Below are positions 25,710 through 33,528 of a DNA stretch of 64,000 nucleotides, piece by piece. Each line of letters starts with the position of its first letter. Position 1 is the stretch's first letter. The position numbers were made by a program, and so were the translations under genes. The stretch is from positions 124,001-188,000 of the forward strand of contig NZ_CP100402.1 in NCBI RefSeq assembly GCF_024218795.1, in the 5' to 3' direction. The notes under the pieces were generated by a model. The model saw nothing but the letters and a program-made list of their open reading frames with translations. It made no database searches and was not told the origin of the DNA. Source of the DNA: Halorussus aquaticus (GTDB lineage: Archaea > Halobacteriota > Halobacteria > Halobacteriales > Haladaptataceae).

Positions 25710-26066
25710 ATGGCTACACACGAGCAAGATGTCAAAGAAGAGGTCAAGAACATCATTCTCGACCATCGCGGCTCGGATGACCAAATTTCGTCCCGGGAAA
25801 TAAACGAACAGATTGGCGTCGACGATATCGGTTCCTTCCCGAATACCCGGGCAATCATCCGGGAGCTCATCCTCGAGGATAACATCCCAATCGCTTCTGG
25901 TGGGAACGGCTACTTCGTGATCGAGACCGAAGACGAACTGAAGGAGTACATCGAAAGCCTCGAGAGCCGAATGTTGAGTATCGCAGACCGGAAGTACGGA
26001 ATTCGGCGGGCCGCTCAGGATTGGGACGGGGAAATCGAGTCGTCCGAGGATGCGGACTTGCTCTAA
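25710..26066 (+). CDS. Small winged-helix-like protein
   Basis: 118 residues from ATG 25710. The central part reads ISSREINEQIGVDDIGSFPN, then TRAIIRELILEDNIPIASGG and NGYFVIETEDELKEYIESLE, the pattern of a winged helix with wing and C-terminal helix known from phage and archaeal virus proteins. The C-terminal 30 residues form an acidic tail. An AT-rich promoter (TTTATTAGTAAATAG, about 25 bases upstream) fits. It converges on the HEPN gene at 26091 with a 24-base gap. Role unknown; DNA binding is inferred. Confidence 0.6.
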   Translation: MATHEQDVKEEVKNIILDHRGSDDQISSREINEQIGVDDIGSFPNTRAIIRELILEDNIPIASGGNGYFVIETEDELKEYIESLESRMLSIADRKYGIRRAAQDWDGEIESSEDADLL

Positions 26067-26090
26067 ATCGGCGTTATATCCCGGTGCCTT

Positions 26091-27653
26091 CTATTCGTCC
26101 GGAGGAGTGTAACTTGACTCCAAGAGCGACTCTCGAACCATAGATGACTGCTCAAGCAAGAACCGATCGATTTTCTTAGTGACCTCCGTGGCCGACGGAT
26201 ATTTTGAAGGAACAAGTTGGAGGTAGGCAAGGAGAACCTCAGAATACAGCTGGCGAGCATAAGTAAGAAATCCTTGGGCTGAGAACTTTTCTCCGTTAAC
26301 CTCAATAAATTCTTCAGAACTCGGTGAAGTTGGAAGTTCTTTATCATCGTGTACAACGTCACTTCGGAGTTCGTACATCGTCCGGAAGAACTCCGCCAAC
26401 TTAGTGGCAGACCAACCCTTCGAATTGGACTCTCCAAGAAGGCTTGCTGCACGGAGCCCGAGCCGATATTGGTTTCCTCCTGGACTCCCCCCTGTGAGTA
26501 GTGTAGTCTCACAACCAACAACGCAGTCAATTAGCTGATCTTCCTGGGTATCTCGGCTAAACATTCGCTCAAAGCGCGAAAGAGGCTTATGGAATTCCGT
26601 GTCATCCGGTCTAAGCTGATTGCGGTGATTCTCCCAAATACGGTTGATTTCAAGTTCACGGTTTTCAGCGATTAGAGCATTCGTGGTAGAAGTCGGGCAT
26701 TCAAACTCAATTTCAAAGGTAACACGACTAGCGATACCTCGATAAGTTTCCCATCCAGGCGACACGGCATATCCCTTCTCAAAACCGACCGTAGACCGAG
26801 GACATTGAAGACGAACACACCGTCGAACTGTAGTGGCAATATATCGAATGAGCGCAGTGAGCTTCTGCCAAGGATAGAAATCAGCAGGTCTGAGGTCAAA
26901 CTCGGGTGATTGCCATGGGGTAACCTCATTACCTTCAATCTCCTCAGCAATACAGCGATACGGTCTTTGACGTCGGAGAACTATTTCTAATGCAGGATTA
27001 GGCTGACCAGCATTAAGTTGACTAGCTGGGTCTAAAATGTCGCTTTGTGGGAATTCAAATGTCGTAATGCCTGTCTCTTCGAGTTTATCGAGTGGTCGAA
27101 TACGGAGAGTTTCAATAGTATATGGTCCTAGAAAATCTGGGTCGCCCTGCAGGTCTGGTTCAAGATCGATTGTGATGTCCGAACCGATATTGGTGTTCTT
27201 TAAACAGAGAAGAAATTGAGTTCTCTCACGATCAGTGAACCGAGGTTCGAATTGTTCATTGAACGCCGCTTCAAAAGTAGCCTCATCAAATTGCATTTCA
27301 CCTTCGTAATTCAGAACAGTTCCTGTGAACTCAAATAGAGCCCGTTCGATTGATTCAATTCGGTCACCTTCCGAATACGTCTCGTCTTCAGGTGGGCTCT
27401 GTAGGTTCTCAAAGATGAATTCCGCTGCATCTGCAAATTCGCCATTGTAGAGATTATCGAAGACATCGTTGTCTTTAAGCAGGTTTCCTGGTACAGAGAC
27501 CTGTTCACTTGAAGTACTCGGGAGGAGAGTGCCAGAAGATAGCTGTTGGAATGTCTCCGTGGGGATATTAGTTTCAGTTTTGATTTCGTCGATGACCGCT
27601 TTAACTCCTTTTTTAACCAGCGGACGGGCTTCGTCGAACCATTTTGGCTCCAT
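26091..27653 (-). CDS. HEPN-domain (Apea-like) protein, candidate antiviral RNase
   Basis: 520 residues from ATG 27651-27653. The C-terminal third resembles the Apea-like HEPN domain: YRLGLRAASLLGES, then KLAEFFRTMYELRSDVVHDD. RSDVVH is an R-x4-H HEPN motif (about residue 431), the catalytic pair of many HEPN ribonucleases. The N-terminal 350 residues show no family I recognise; they contain mixed alpha/beta sequence and a Cys-containing central part. Codon use is clearly more AT-rich than in flanking genes, a sign of recent acquisition. It is divergent from the equally AT-rich gene at 27887 and sits near McrBC. A defence or abortive-infection role is plausible but unproven. Confidence 0.6.
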   Translation of the reverse strand: MEPKWFDEARPLVKKGVKAVIDEIKTETNIPTETFQQLSSGTLLPSTSSEQVSVPGNLLKDNDVFDNLYNGEFADAAEFIFENLQSPPEDETYSEGDRIESIERALFEFTGTVLNYEGEMQFDEATFEAAFNEQFEPRFTDRERTQFLLCLKNTNIGSDITIDLEPDLQGDPDFLGPYTIETLRIRPLDKLEETGITTFEFPQSDILDPASQLNAGQPNPALEIVLRRQRPYRCIAEEIEGNEVTPWQSPEFDLRPADFYPWQKLTALIRYIATTVRRCVRLQCPRSTVGFEKGYAVSPGWETYRGIASRVTFEIEFECPTSTTNALIAENRELEINRIWENHRNQLRPDDTEFHKPLSRFERMFSRDTQEDQLIDCVVGCETTLLTGGSPGGNQYRLGLRAASLLGESNSKGWSATKLAEFFRTMYELRSDVVHDDKELPTSPSSEEFIEVNGEKFSAQGFLTYARQLYSEVLLAYLQLVPSKYPSATEVTKKIDRFLLEQSSMVRESLLESSYTPPDE

Positions 27654-27886
27654 CTTACTTACCCATCTCTGCCAGATTCCTTAACGAATCCGATTAGTTC
27701 TATCAACGTGGTCTGAGGCATTAGAGGACTGTTAGCGTTTCTGTGGTTGGCAAGTGTAGGTTGAAACGTTGTCACACCTTATCGGGCTTCTCCTAGGAAT
27801 TAGGCCAAGAATTTATGACTCATGGGTTCGCCAACAATTAATTGTAAACAGACAAATTTTTCAGGTGTTGGAGGTCTTTGTGACAT
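27654..27886. promoter_or_regulatory. AT-rich divergent promoter region
   Basis: About 230 bases between two AT-rich genes transcribed in opposite directions. TATA-like words occur on both strands, for example near 27835-27860. A GGAGG lies about 11 bases before the ATG at 27887, so the plus-strand gene may use a ribosome binding site. Confidence 0.4.
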
Positions 27887-28453
27887 ATGAAGTTCAAAGA
27901 GACAGACACTAATACGAAATTATTGGGTTTTTTAGTTGTTGTTATTACTTTCTACATTCTCGGAAGTCTAATACTTAAAGAACCGAAGCTAAGTACAACA
28001 TCATCAAGCTTTGTAGCTATATTGACTGGACTTTACGTGATGTTCACCTACGAACTATTAAAAGAAACAAGCAAGCAACGGAAGCAAAATATTCAGCCTA
28101 CCTTTGCAGTTGATATCCATAGGAACTTTGTGGAGATAAAAAATGTCGGGAATGGTCCGGCATTGGATACAGAATTAGTTTTAGAATTGGTTCCTCTTAA
28201 CGGTGATGCAGAAGAAGGAAAAACAGAGACTAGTGATTTAGATATTCCTGCGGGTGATTCTATTGAATTCCGTCAAGGACCGTTTGATTCGTTCGGGGCT
28301 AATCTTTCGATGGGTACTCTTCCAAACATCGATCTCCATCTTCGTGGTAATTATTTAGATGTACATGAAAACCGGGAGGAAATACGTAGTCGGACCTATG
28401 ACCTTGACCCCTATCGGGACAAGAATTATCCAATTAGCAGAAATAGGAATTAG
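27887..28453 (+). CDS. Membrane-anchored protein with CARDB-like domain, AT-rich
   Basis: 188 residues. Two N-terminal helices (about 11-31 and 42-58) are followed by a soluble part that begins FAVDIHRNFVEIKNVGNGPA and continues ALDTELVLELVPLNGD, a CARDB/beta-sandwich-like pattern often found in anchored haloarchaeal and phage-linked proteins. Base composition is much more AT-rich than its surroundings, matching the divergent HEPN gene. Start at ATG 27887 with a GGAGG upstream. No known catalytic motif. The shared composition and promoter region suggest the two arrived together. Confidence 0.55.
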   Translation: MKFKETDTNTKLLGFLVVVITFYILGSLILKEPKLSTTSSSFVAILTGLYVMFTYELLKETSKQRKQNIQPTFAVDIHRNFVEIKNVGNGPALDTELVLELVPLNGDAEEGKTETSDLDIPAGDSIEFRQGPFDSFGANLSMGTLPNIDLHLRGNYLDVHENREEIRSRTYDLDPYRDKNYPISRNRN

Positions 28454-28593
28454 GACGGTTAACGTGCTAACCTTGAACCGGAGTCTATGAATCTATTTCA
28501 CTATTCACCCCGGATTCTTATTCCTGCTTAAGAAACAGTCACCAGGTTCCCATTCTCTATACTCCACGACTTCTCGTGAAATGAGCGAGCAAT

Positions 28594-28866
28594 TTAGTGA
28601 TCGCCGGATTCGTCTTCTAATTTGTTCGCGTTAAGGTCGCCAGCGAGATATTGTCGACCTTTCTCCGAGATTTGATAGTAACCGTCTTGGACGCGTTCAA
28701 TGAGGTCGTTTTCGAGGAGTACAGCCACTCGTTTATTGACGTAATTTCGCGTATATTCCGTATTAATCGCAATAACGGCTGGTGAGAGGATTAAATCACT
28801 CTCCGCGAGTGTCTCAAGGATTCTATCGTCTCCTTGAGTCATCCATGACACTCGCGGTCTACGCAT
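28594..28866 (-). CDS. Winged-helix repressor-like protein (phiH1 repressor type)
   Basis: 90 residues: MTQGDDRILETLAESDLILS, then YTRNYVNKRVAVLLENDLIE and ERVQDGYYQISEKGRQYLAG. This is the compact winged helix typical of haloarchaeal proteins named after the phiH1 virus repressor. The ATG at 28864-28866 is used; the ATG eight codons later (MTQGDD) is also common for the family. Acidic tail at the end. It is transcribed away from the small-gene operon starting at 28931 and could be its repressor. Confidence 0.65.
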   Translation of the reverse strand: MRRPRVSWMTQGDDRILETLAESDLILSPAVIAINTEYTRNYVNKRVAVLLENDLIERVQDGYYQISEKGRQYLAGDLNANKLEDESGDH

Positions 28867-28930
28867 TTTCTATCGATTTCAGAAGCCGAGTCATATCTCT
28901 ACTGAAAACCCCTGAGTACGAACACAGGCA

Positions 28931-29083
28931 ATGGATTGTAGTCCATCGTTTGATGGAATAGATTTATTACCCCCTGCTGAGATGTCGCGACTACGGAAGC
29001 AAATCGCGGACCCGTCGCTCCCCCGATGGGTCGCACTTGAAAACGATGCGGACCCCGATGCTGGTGACATCGGGTCCGCGTGA
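28931..29083 (+). CDS. Small protein, first gene of a compact operon
   Basis: 50 codons: MDCSPSFDGIDLLPPAEMSR, then KQIADPSLPRWVALENDAD. Composition and the LPPAEMSRLR motif look like real haloarchaeal coding sequence and recall short proteins found ahead of PadR-like genes on haloarchaeal plasmids (memory only). The stop is 11 bases before the next small frame. Function unknown. Confidence 0.45.
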   Translation: MDCSPSFDGIDLLPPAEMSRLRKQIADPSLPRWVALENDADPDAGDIGSA

Positions 29084-29094
29084 GCCTCCGTAAA

Positions 29095-29208
29095 ATGGGT
29101 ACGGAAGCCATGTACGCAATCGCTACGCGGGGTCTTGAAAGCCCCGAACGACCGACGGAATCGTCCGCGAAACGAACGCCGACCGGAACCGAGGTGACCG
29201 CGGCATGA
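29095..29208 (+). CDS. 37-residue frame coupled to the PadR-like gene
   Basis: MGTEAMYAIATRGLESPERP and a Thr/Glu-rich tail, ending in an ATGA overlap with the next start at 29205. The same stop-start overlap links the following three junctions, which supports a real coupled frame. No family recognised. Too short to be sure. Confidence 0.35.
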   Translation: MGTEAMYAIATRGLESPERPTESSAKRTPTGTEVTAA

Positions 29209-29534
29209 GCGACACTGCCGCGGTCGGGTTTCCCGAGTTCCATTCGTTCGAGCGTGACCTCCTGTTCGCGGTCCACGCGCTCGAACGCGACGGCGACGCC
29301 CCGCATGGTCTCGCCATCAAGTCCTACCTCGATGCCGAGTACGACGAGGAGATTAACCACTCGCGGCTCTACCAGAATCTCGATGCGCTGGTCGAGCGCG
29401 ACCTCTTGACGAAGGGCAAGAAGGACGACCGGACGAATGAGTACGCTACCACTGACACTGCCGAGCAATTGCTCGTCCAGCATGCGAAGCGTCGCGCCAA
29501 CGCAGTCGGGCTACACAGGGGTGACCCGAAATGA
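29205..29534 (+). CDS. PadR-like winged-helix regulator
   Basis: 109 residues: FHSFERDLLFAVHALERDGD, HGLAIKSYLDAEYDEEINHS, RLYQNLDALVERDLLTKG and DDRTNEYATTDTAEQLL. This is the PadR-type winged helix (helix, turn-helix SRLYQNLDALVE, wing with KxxR). It probably binds DNA as a dimer and represses nearby genes. Its stop overlaps the next start (ATGA at 29531). A second PadR-like gene follows at 30072, in the same operon. Confidence 0.75.
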   Translation: MSDTAAVGFPEFHSFERDLLFAVHALERDGDAPHGLAIKSYLDAEYDEEINHSRLYQNLDALVERDLLTKGKKDDRTNEYATTDTAEQLLVQHAKRRANAVGLHRGDPK

Positions 29535-29923
29535 CCCAAGCCACCGAAGGGTTCGGTCCGGACCTCGAAACTGCAATCCCCGAAACCTTCGATGTGTGCG
29601 ACGACTGCGGGACACCGACGATTCAACTTTCCTCTCATACGTGCCCGGACCCGGACACCGTCCAAGAACCGACGCGCGAGGACCTCGACGCGCGTATCGA
29701 GAACGATCCCTACCCGGAGCAGGAGACGGTCCTCGTTATCGAGACGACGGGCCAGCGGTCGTACGCCTACCACGAAACCACTGATTCGGGAAAACCACTC
29801 TGTCCGGTCAACCATGACGGACTCAAGGAACTCCCGCGCACCGAGGCACAAGCACAGCGGTACGCGCCCTGCCAGTTCTGCCACCGCATCCGTGACGCCA
29901 ACCGGGAGGTGACTGACCAATGA
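29531..29923 (+). CDS. Zinc-finger-like protein of the PadR operon
   Basis: 130 residues. VCDDCGTPTI near residues 22-31 and APCQFCHRIRD near 110-120 are two CxxC knuckles, with an additional HTCPDPD and PLCPVNHDG, so one or two zinc sites are likely. The central part is acidic. Overlaps both neighbours by ATGA. Probably an accessory DNA- or protein-binding protein of a mobile element. Family not named. Confidence 0.6.
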   Translation: MTQATEGFGPDLETAIPETFDVCDDCGTPTIQLSSHTCPDPDTVQEPTREDLDARIENDPYPEQETVLVIETTGQRSYAYHETTDSGKPLCPVNHDGLKELPRTEAQAQRYAPCQFCHRIRDANREVTDQ

Positions 29924-30075
29924 GTACGACGACTTTGGAGGACGGCGAGTGTCCGGCGTGCGGGTCACTAATTCATGCCATCGCCGCCAACAGCCCCACG
30001 GAGTGTATGGTCCAGCCGTGTGGCTGTACCATCCCCAAGGGTACCACTCCCGGTTCCGGAGGTGAGGGTCGATGA
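29920..30075 (+). CDS. 51-residue zinc-ribbon protein
   Basis: MSTTTLEDGECPACGSLIHA and later ECMVQPCGCTIPKG: CPAC at the start and PCGC after about 25 residues form a minimal zinc ribbon. ATGA overlaps at both ends couple it to the genes before and after. Haloarchaeal mobile elements often encode such mini zinc proteins; the role is unknown. Confidence 0.65.
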   Translation: MSTTTLEDGECPACGSLIHAIAANSPTECMVQPCGCTIPKGTTPGSGGEGR

Positions 30076-30452
30076 TCGACCAAACAGCAGCCGACCTCAC
30101 CAGCTACAAACGCGACCTCTTGCTGGCAGTCTATCGCGCAAACCAAGCCAACGAGATACCTGTAGGCGCGGACGTCAAGCGGGAACTGGAAGCGCTCGGC
30201 CAGACCAACACCGCGGGCGGGCAGTTTTACCCGCGATTGAACGAACTGGTCGAACAAGGGTTCCTCACCAAGAGCGACCATCCGGACGACGCCCGCGGAT
30301 TCACCTGCAGTCTCACCGAGGAGGGCAACACCGTACTCACGCAGTTGTTCGTGCGGAACGCCATCTCGCTCGACATCGACGTGGCCGAGTTAGACCTACC
30401 AGCGGAGCCGCCACGGCCCGGATTACGTCTACACGGGCGAACACGCGGGTAG
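30072..30452 (+). CDS. Second PadR-like winged-helix regulator
   Basis: 126 residues: LTSYKRDLLLAVYRANQANE, GADVKRELEALGQTNTAGGQ, FYPRLNELVEQGFLTKSDHP and GFTCSLTEEGNTVLTQLF. It has the same fold as the 29205 product but a longer C-terminal tail rich in Pro and Arg. The two regulators in one coupled operon may control different promoters or form heterodimers. The operon appears to end here, with about 90 bases before the next gene. Confidence 0.75.
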   Translation: MIDQTAADLTSYKRDLLLAVYRANQANEIPVGADVKRELEALGQTNTAGGQFYPRLNELVEQGFLTKSDHPDDARGFTCSLTEEGNTVLTQLFVRNAISLDIDVAELDLPAEPPRPGLRLHGRTRG

Positions 30453-30545
30453 CCTAGACACCCCCTTAGTCGTCCGTTGCGCTGACGCGCACGCTTAGCA
30501 GACGGTATCGCCAGCCAACCACCCAACCCACACTCCCGAGAACTG

Positions 30546-31445
30546 ATGACCACCGACACCCCCACCGTACAAGGACTCCCCGAACAGCTCGCCGAATTCG
30601 TCGAACACCGAATCCACGAAGCGACCGCGGACTTACGGGAACAGATCAGCGACCTCGAACGCGAAGCCAAGGACCTCCGCGATGAACTCGCCGAGGAACG
30701 CGACGCGCGCCGCGAGGCTGAAGCCCGACTTGCCGATCTCCAAGAGGCAGTCGAGAACGAACATGACGCCCGACTCAGCGCCCTCGAAGCGAAAGCGAAC
30801 GGCACTCGGTCGATGATCGCCGAGCTACAGTCTCGAGAACTAGAGAAAGGCGCGCATCTCACTTACGACAACGTCGAGGCGAACATCATGGATGAGCTTC
30901 TCGATGTAGATGGTGACCGCATCGAACGCATCACCAAAGACGACGACAACCAGTACGCTCGCCTCCCCGGCGAAGAGGACGCGCTCGATCGGGGTGGTGC
31001 AGTTGCTCACTCGACCGCGGACTTACTTCCGATTCAACGTCTCGCCCGCTACGACGACGAAATGCTCGCCAATGTCACGAACCGGAAGCCGGACGAGCTT
31101 GCGGCGAAGGCGTGGCGAGAACGCGACGACCCCGGCCGCTACCAACTCTGGACGTCTGGCAGTAGCGGGTGGCGTGTCTACCTGAAGTCCTCAGACCTTG
31201 CTGATTGGATCCGCGCCCATGAGGAGGGCGTCTCGAAAAACTACGCCCAAGAACTCGCCCGGCGCACGCTCGACGCCATGCAGGAACTCAGCAAACATCG
31301 ACTCATCACCACCCAGAAGAAACGCACAGCGGATGGTCTCACCTACAAGGAGAACGTCGTAGTCCTGAAAGACGACGTGGATCTACCGGGCGAGTCGTCG
31401 CTCGGTAAATCGGACGGTCCGGCAACAGACGAGGTGGCCGGATAA
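30546..31445 (+). CDS. Coiled-coil protein with C-terminal DNA-binding-like region
   Basis: 299 residues. Residues 10-95 form a long coiled coil (EQISDLEREAKDLRDELAEE and repeats of Glu/Arg/Ala heptads). The C-terminal 200 residues are mixed: ADLLPIQRLARYDDEMLANV, AWRERDDPGRYQLWTSGSSG and WRVYLKSSDLADWIRAHEEG, ending in a helix-rich segment that resembles a winged helix (KNYAQELARRTLDAMQELSK). This architecture is common on haloarchaeal plasmids and integrated elements next to small regulators. A partition or replication accessory role is possible but not shown. Own promoter or readthrough from the operon cannot be decided. Confidence 0.65.
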   Translation: MTTDTPTVQGLPEQLAEFVEHRIHEATADLREQISDLEREAKDLRDELAEERDARREAEARLADLQEAVENEHDARLSALEAKANGTRSMIAELQSRELEKGAHLTYDNVEANIMDELLDVDGDRIERITKDDDNQYARLPGEEDALDRGGAVAHSTADLLPIQRLARYDDEMLANVTNRKPDELAAKAWRERDDPGRYQLWTSGSSGWRVYLKSSDLADWIRAHEEGVSKNYAQELARRTLDAMQELSKHRLITTQKKRTADGLTYKENVVVLKDDVDLPGESSLGKSDGPATDEVAG

Positions 31446-31978
31446 CGGAGTGGCCGGACCTAAACACATCCCGAGAGGGACACGTCTCTCGCACAACCGA
31501 CCGTAATCGGCCGTGGTCTGGAGCCGTCACGACGTGTAGACCACCCCCATGGGTGGGTCCTCGTGGCGGTGACACCCTATGGTTACCTGTCGGTCTCTCA
31601 GTTCCAGCGGTGTCCAGCGGTAGACACGGACGGGGTGAACTGGAGGAGGGACCGCCAACAGCGTTTGTGGCCGGAGAACGTACACGGAGAGGGTTACACT
31701 GGTGTATTCATGGTTTTCCGGGTGGGCATAGCTGCCGTTCCGAACACGAACATCACCGTTCTGGAGTTCGAACTCAAGTGCTTTGTACTGGGCGTGCTTC
31801 CGGACTCTACTCGTCGTCTCGAGTCTTGCAAGTGGCGTCGTCATTGTGGTCGTGAGACACCGAGAAGGCGAGTGCCCCGCACCCGCCAGGGGTAGAAAAA
31901 CTAACCGACCGGCTCTATTGAAGCGGCTTATCTACAAATGAACAACCCGAGTGTCTTGGGGCTTGACTACGAGGTGAT
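31446..31978. other. Low-information stretch with a gene fragment
   Basis: About 530 bases between the coiled-coil gene and a PIN toxin. The only recognised content is the SWIM-type fragment at 31701-31844. Several overlapping frames on both strands have no family features. Confidence 0.4.
31701..31844 (-). pseudogene. N-terminal fragment of a SWIM zinc-finger protein
   Basis: The minus strand from ATG 31842-31844 reads ETTSRVRKHAQYKALEFELQ then GDVRVRNGSYAHPENHEYT. This matches the start of haloarchaeal SWIM-type zinc-finger proteins (usually followed by a Cys/His SWIM motif). After HEYT the frame goes on into unrelated sequence, so the zinc-binding part is lost. Recognised from memory of the family. 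Confidence 0.45.
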
Positions 31979-32413
31979 TTATTTCGGGTCGTACGGATTT
32001 GTCGCAGTATCGAGTCGGTAGACATCGTCAACTGCATCGAAGTCATCATCGAAGGCGTAGAGATACCCTAGCCCTTCTGTTTGCATGTAGGCGACGATAC
32101 ACGCATCGACGAGCGAGAGTGCTTTGTGTTGTCTGAATAGTGCTTTTCCCGTCGCAAAGGCATCGGTAGTTAGTGACCCGACATGGAAGCGGGCATTCTC
32201 TTCAATTCGGTCAAGAAGATCGACGGCCGCATCGTGACCGGCGTGGGTGGTGAGTCCGTTCATCGTCTCTGCCAGAACGTAATCGAGAATGACTGCCTCC
32301 GGCAATGATCCGTCGTCAACGCCACGGAGGATGGGGAGCGCAGTATCGTGTGCGTTATCTCGTCGATAGGTCGCTGCGAAGAGGACCGACGTGTCGAGTA
32401 AGGCCTGAGGCAT
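31979..32413 (-). CDS. vapC: VapC-like PIN-domain toxin
   Basis: 144 residues. The PIN acids are all visible: LLDTSVLFA (Asp at 7), YVLAETMNGL (Glu near 49), LSLVDACIVAYM (Asp near 102) and YAFDDDFDAV (Asp near 120). PIN toxins are Mg-dependent RNases that cut tRNA or other RNAs when not held by their antitoxin. The ATG follows directly after the TAA of the AbrB-type antitoxin gene, the normal antitoxin-toxin order in one transcript. Confidence 0.85.
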   Translation of the reverse strand: MPQALLDTSVLFAATYRRDNAHDTALPILRGVDDGSLPEAVILDYVLAETMNGLTTHAGHDAAVDLLDRIEENARFHVGSLTTDAFATGKALFRQHKALSLVDACIVAYMQTEGLGYLYAFDDDFDAVDDVYRLDTATNPYDPK

Positions 32414-32665
32414 TTATTCGATGTCGACGCCCCAAGTGTCGTGGTCGGTAGTTACGTCTGTTTCTGTGTCTCCGTCGTAGCCCTCGAAGTCACTAAATGT
32501 GCCTGTCCGTTGCTGAATGACGTGGACGCGGATACTGCCATCCTTTTCGATGTGCCAGCGCAGCTGGTCACCGTCGTCAATTCCGAGTTCTCGCCGGATT
32601 CGGGCAGGGATGTTCGCTTGGTTGCCCGAGACCTTGCTCTCGGCGTCGACACGGTCACTACTCAT
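32414..32665 (-). CDS. vapB: AbrB/SpoVT-type antitoxin
   Basis: 83 residues from ATG 32663-32665: AESKVSGNQANIPARIRREL and GIDDGDQLRWHIEKDGSIRV form the swapped-hairpin AbrB DNA-binding domain. The acidic C-terminal tail (FSDFEGYDGDTETDVTTDHD) would wrap the toxin. It should bind VapC and its own promoter, giving autoregulation. A longer frame upstream exists but runs through IS605-type end sequence, so the internal ATG is chosen. Confidence 0.82.
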   Translation of the reverse strand: MSSDRVDAESKVSGNQANIPARIRRELGIDDGDQLRWHIEKDGSIRVHVIQQRTGTFSDFEGYDGDTETDVTTDHDTWGVDIE

Positions 32666-32794
32666 GGTCAATAGAGGGAACTCTATCGTTAAAAAGGTAG
32701 TGTGGAGACACACTATGTTCTGCTTGAGGCAGCAAGTATAGTAGGATTTTGATAACAAACACGTCTCCGGTGACCATCTCTCTTTCTGCGTGGA

Positions 32795-32850
32795 GAGAAT
32801 CCCGCCGTTTACGGCGGGAGTGAATCCGACAATCGCTTGGAGACTCCACC
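32795..32850 (-). mobile_element. IS200/IS605-type right-end remnant with hairpin
   Basis: CCCGCCGT-TTACGGCGGG at 32801-32819 is a strong palindrome, and the adjoining minus-strand sequence GGTGGAGTCTCCAAGCGATT matches the tnpB 3' ends and right termini of haloarchaeal IS605-family elements as I recall them. No tnpB or tnpA coding sequence remains here. It may now act as a transcription terminator for the toxin-antitoxin unit or as a solitary end. Confidence 0.5.
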
Positions 32851-33017
32851 TCGAAAAAGGAGTAACACCGCCCGATACAGCGTCGCGGCCGAACGTCCTG
32901 TCCGCCCGTGACTCATAGGTTCTCGCGGTCAACAAAATCGCGATTAACGAAAACGGGAAACGAATCGAGACAGAAACCAGTTCTCACGCAACAGAGTACT
33001 ATTCAGAGGCGTGGTAC

Positions 33018-33528
33018 TCACGACTCGTCGAGTAACGAGCGTACTCGCCGGACGTAGCTGTTCGTCTCCCAACTTCGAGCAGCGCTCATCTCGTCGAGGA
33101 GCGTGCGCGCTTCGTCGGGCGTCAATCGGTTTGTTCGAACGAACACCGAGAGTAGCGTGGACGTCGTCACGAGTCGTGTATCGGCGAGCAAGGCGTGAAT
33201 CAGCCCCAGACTGTTGAACTCCTCGCAGAGGAAGAGCGCGGCGTCGATTTCGTTCGCGAGCGTAACTGCGGCGTTCTCACCGTCGTCGAGCAGAAACTCG
33301 GCGTCGAGGTCCAGTTCGGACTGCCAGTTCCGCAGTTCGGTCGAGGACCGCAGTCGCGGCCACTCCGTGTTCGTCGTCGTACGACGCGATCTCTTCCAGT
33401 TCTGCGATGACCTCGTCCGGGACGAACACGTCGTAGCGGTCGAGACAGAGCGCGAGTGGATTCAGAGTCGTGTTTGGGACGATACCGAGGCTCACGAGCG
33501 CCGACGTGTCTGCGACTAATCCGGGCAT
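33018..33528 (-). pseudogene. PIN-domain toxin gene with a frameshift
   Basis: The first frame begins MPGLVADTSALVSLGIVPNT (PIN strand 1 with its Asp) and runs to VLDRTAELAV. The family sequence then continues in another frame: ELDLDAEFLLDDGENAAVTL, AALFLCEEFNSLGLIHALLA, then TNRLTPDEARTLLDEMSAAR to a TGA at 33018-33020. The shift lies near 33315-33330. A degraded copy of the C-terminal half sits at 8103-8340. Either this copy is inactive or the base count is wrong. The intact antitoxin gene lies directly upstream (TAG-ATG junction). Confidence 0.7.

Noticed and set aside
28899-29483. Minus-strand frame of 194 codons opposite the small-gene chain
   Set aside because: Opposite strand of a PadR-like gene with overlapping ATGA partners; no recognisable features.
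32666-32935. N-terminal extension of the AbrB-type antitoxin frame
   Set aside because: It reads through IS605-type end sequence and lacks acidic composition; the ATG at 32665 gives the normal AbrB start.
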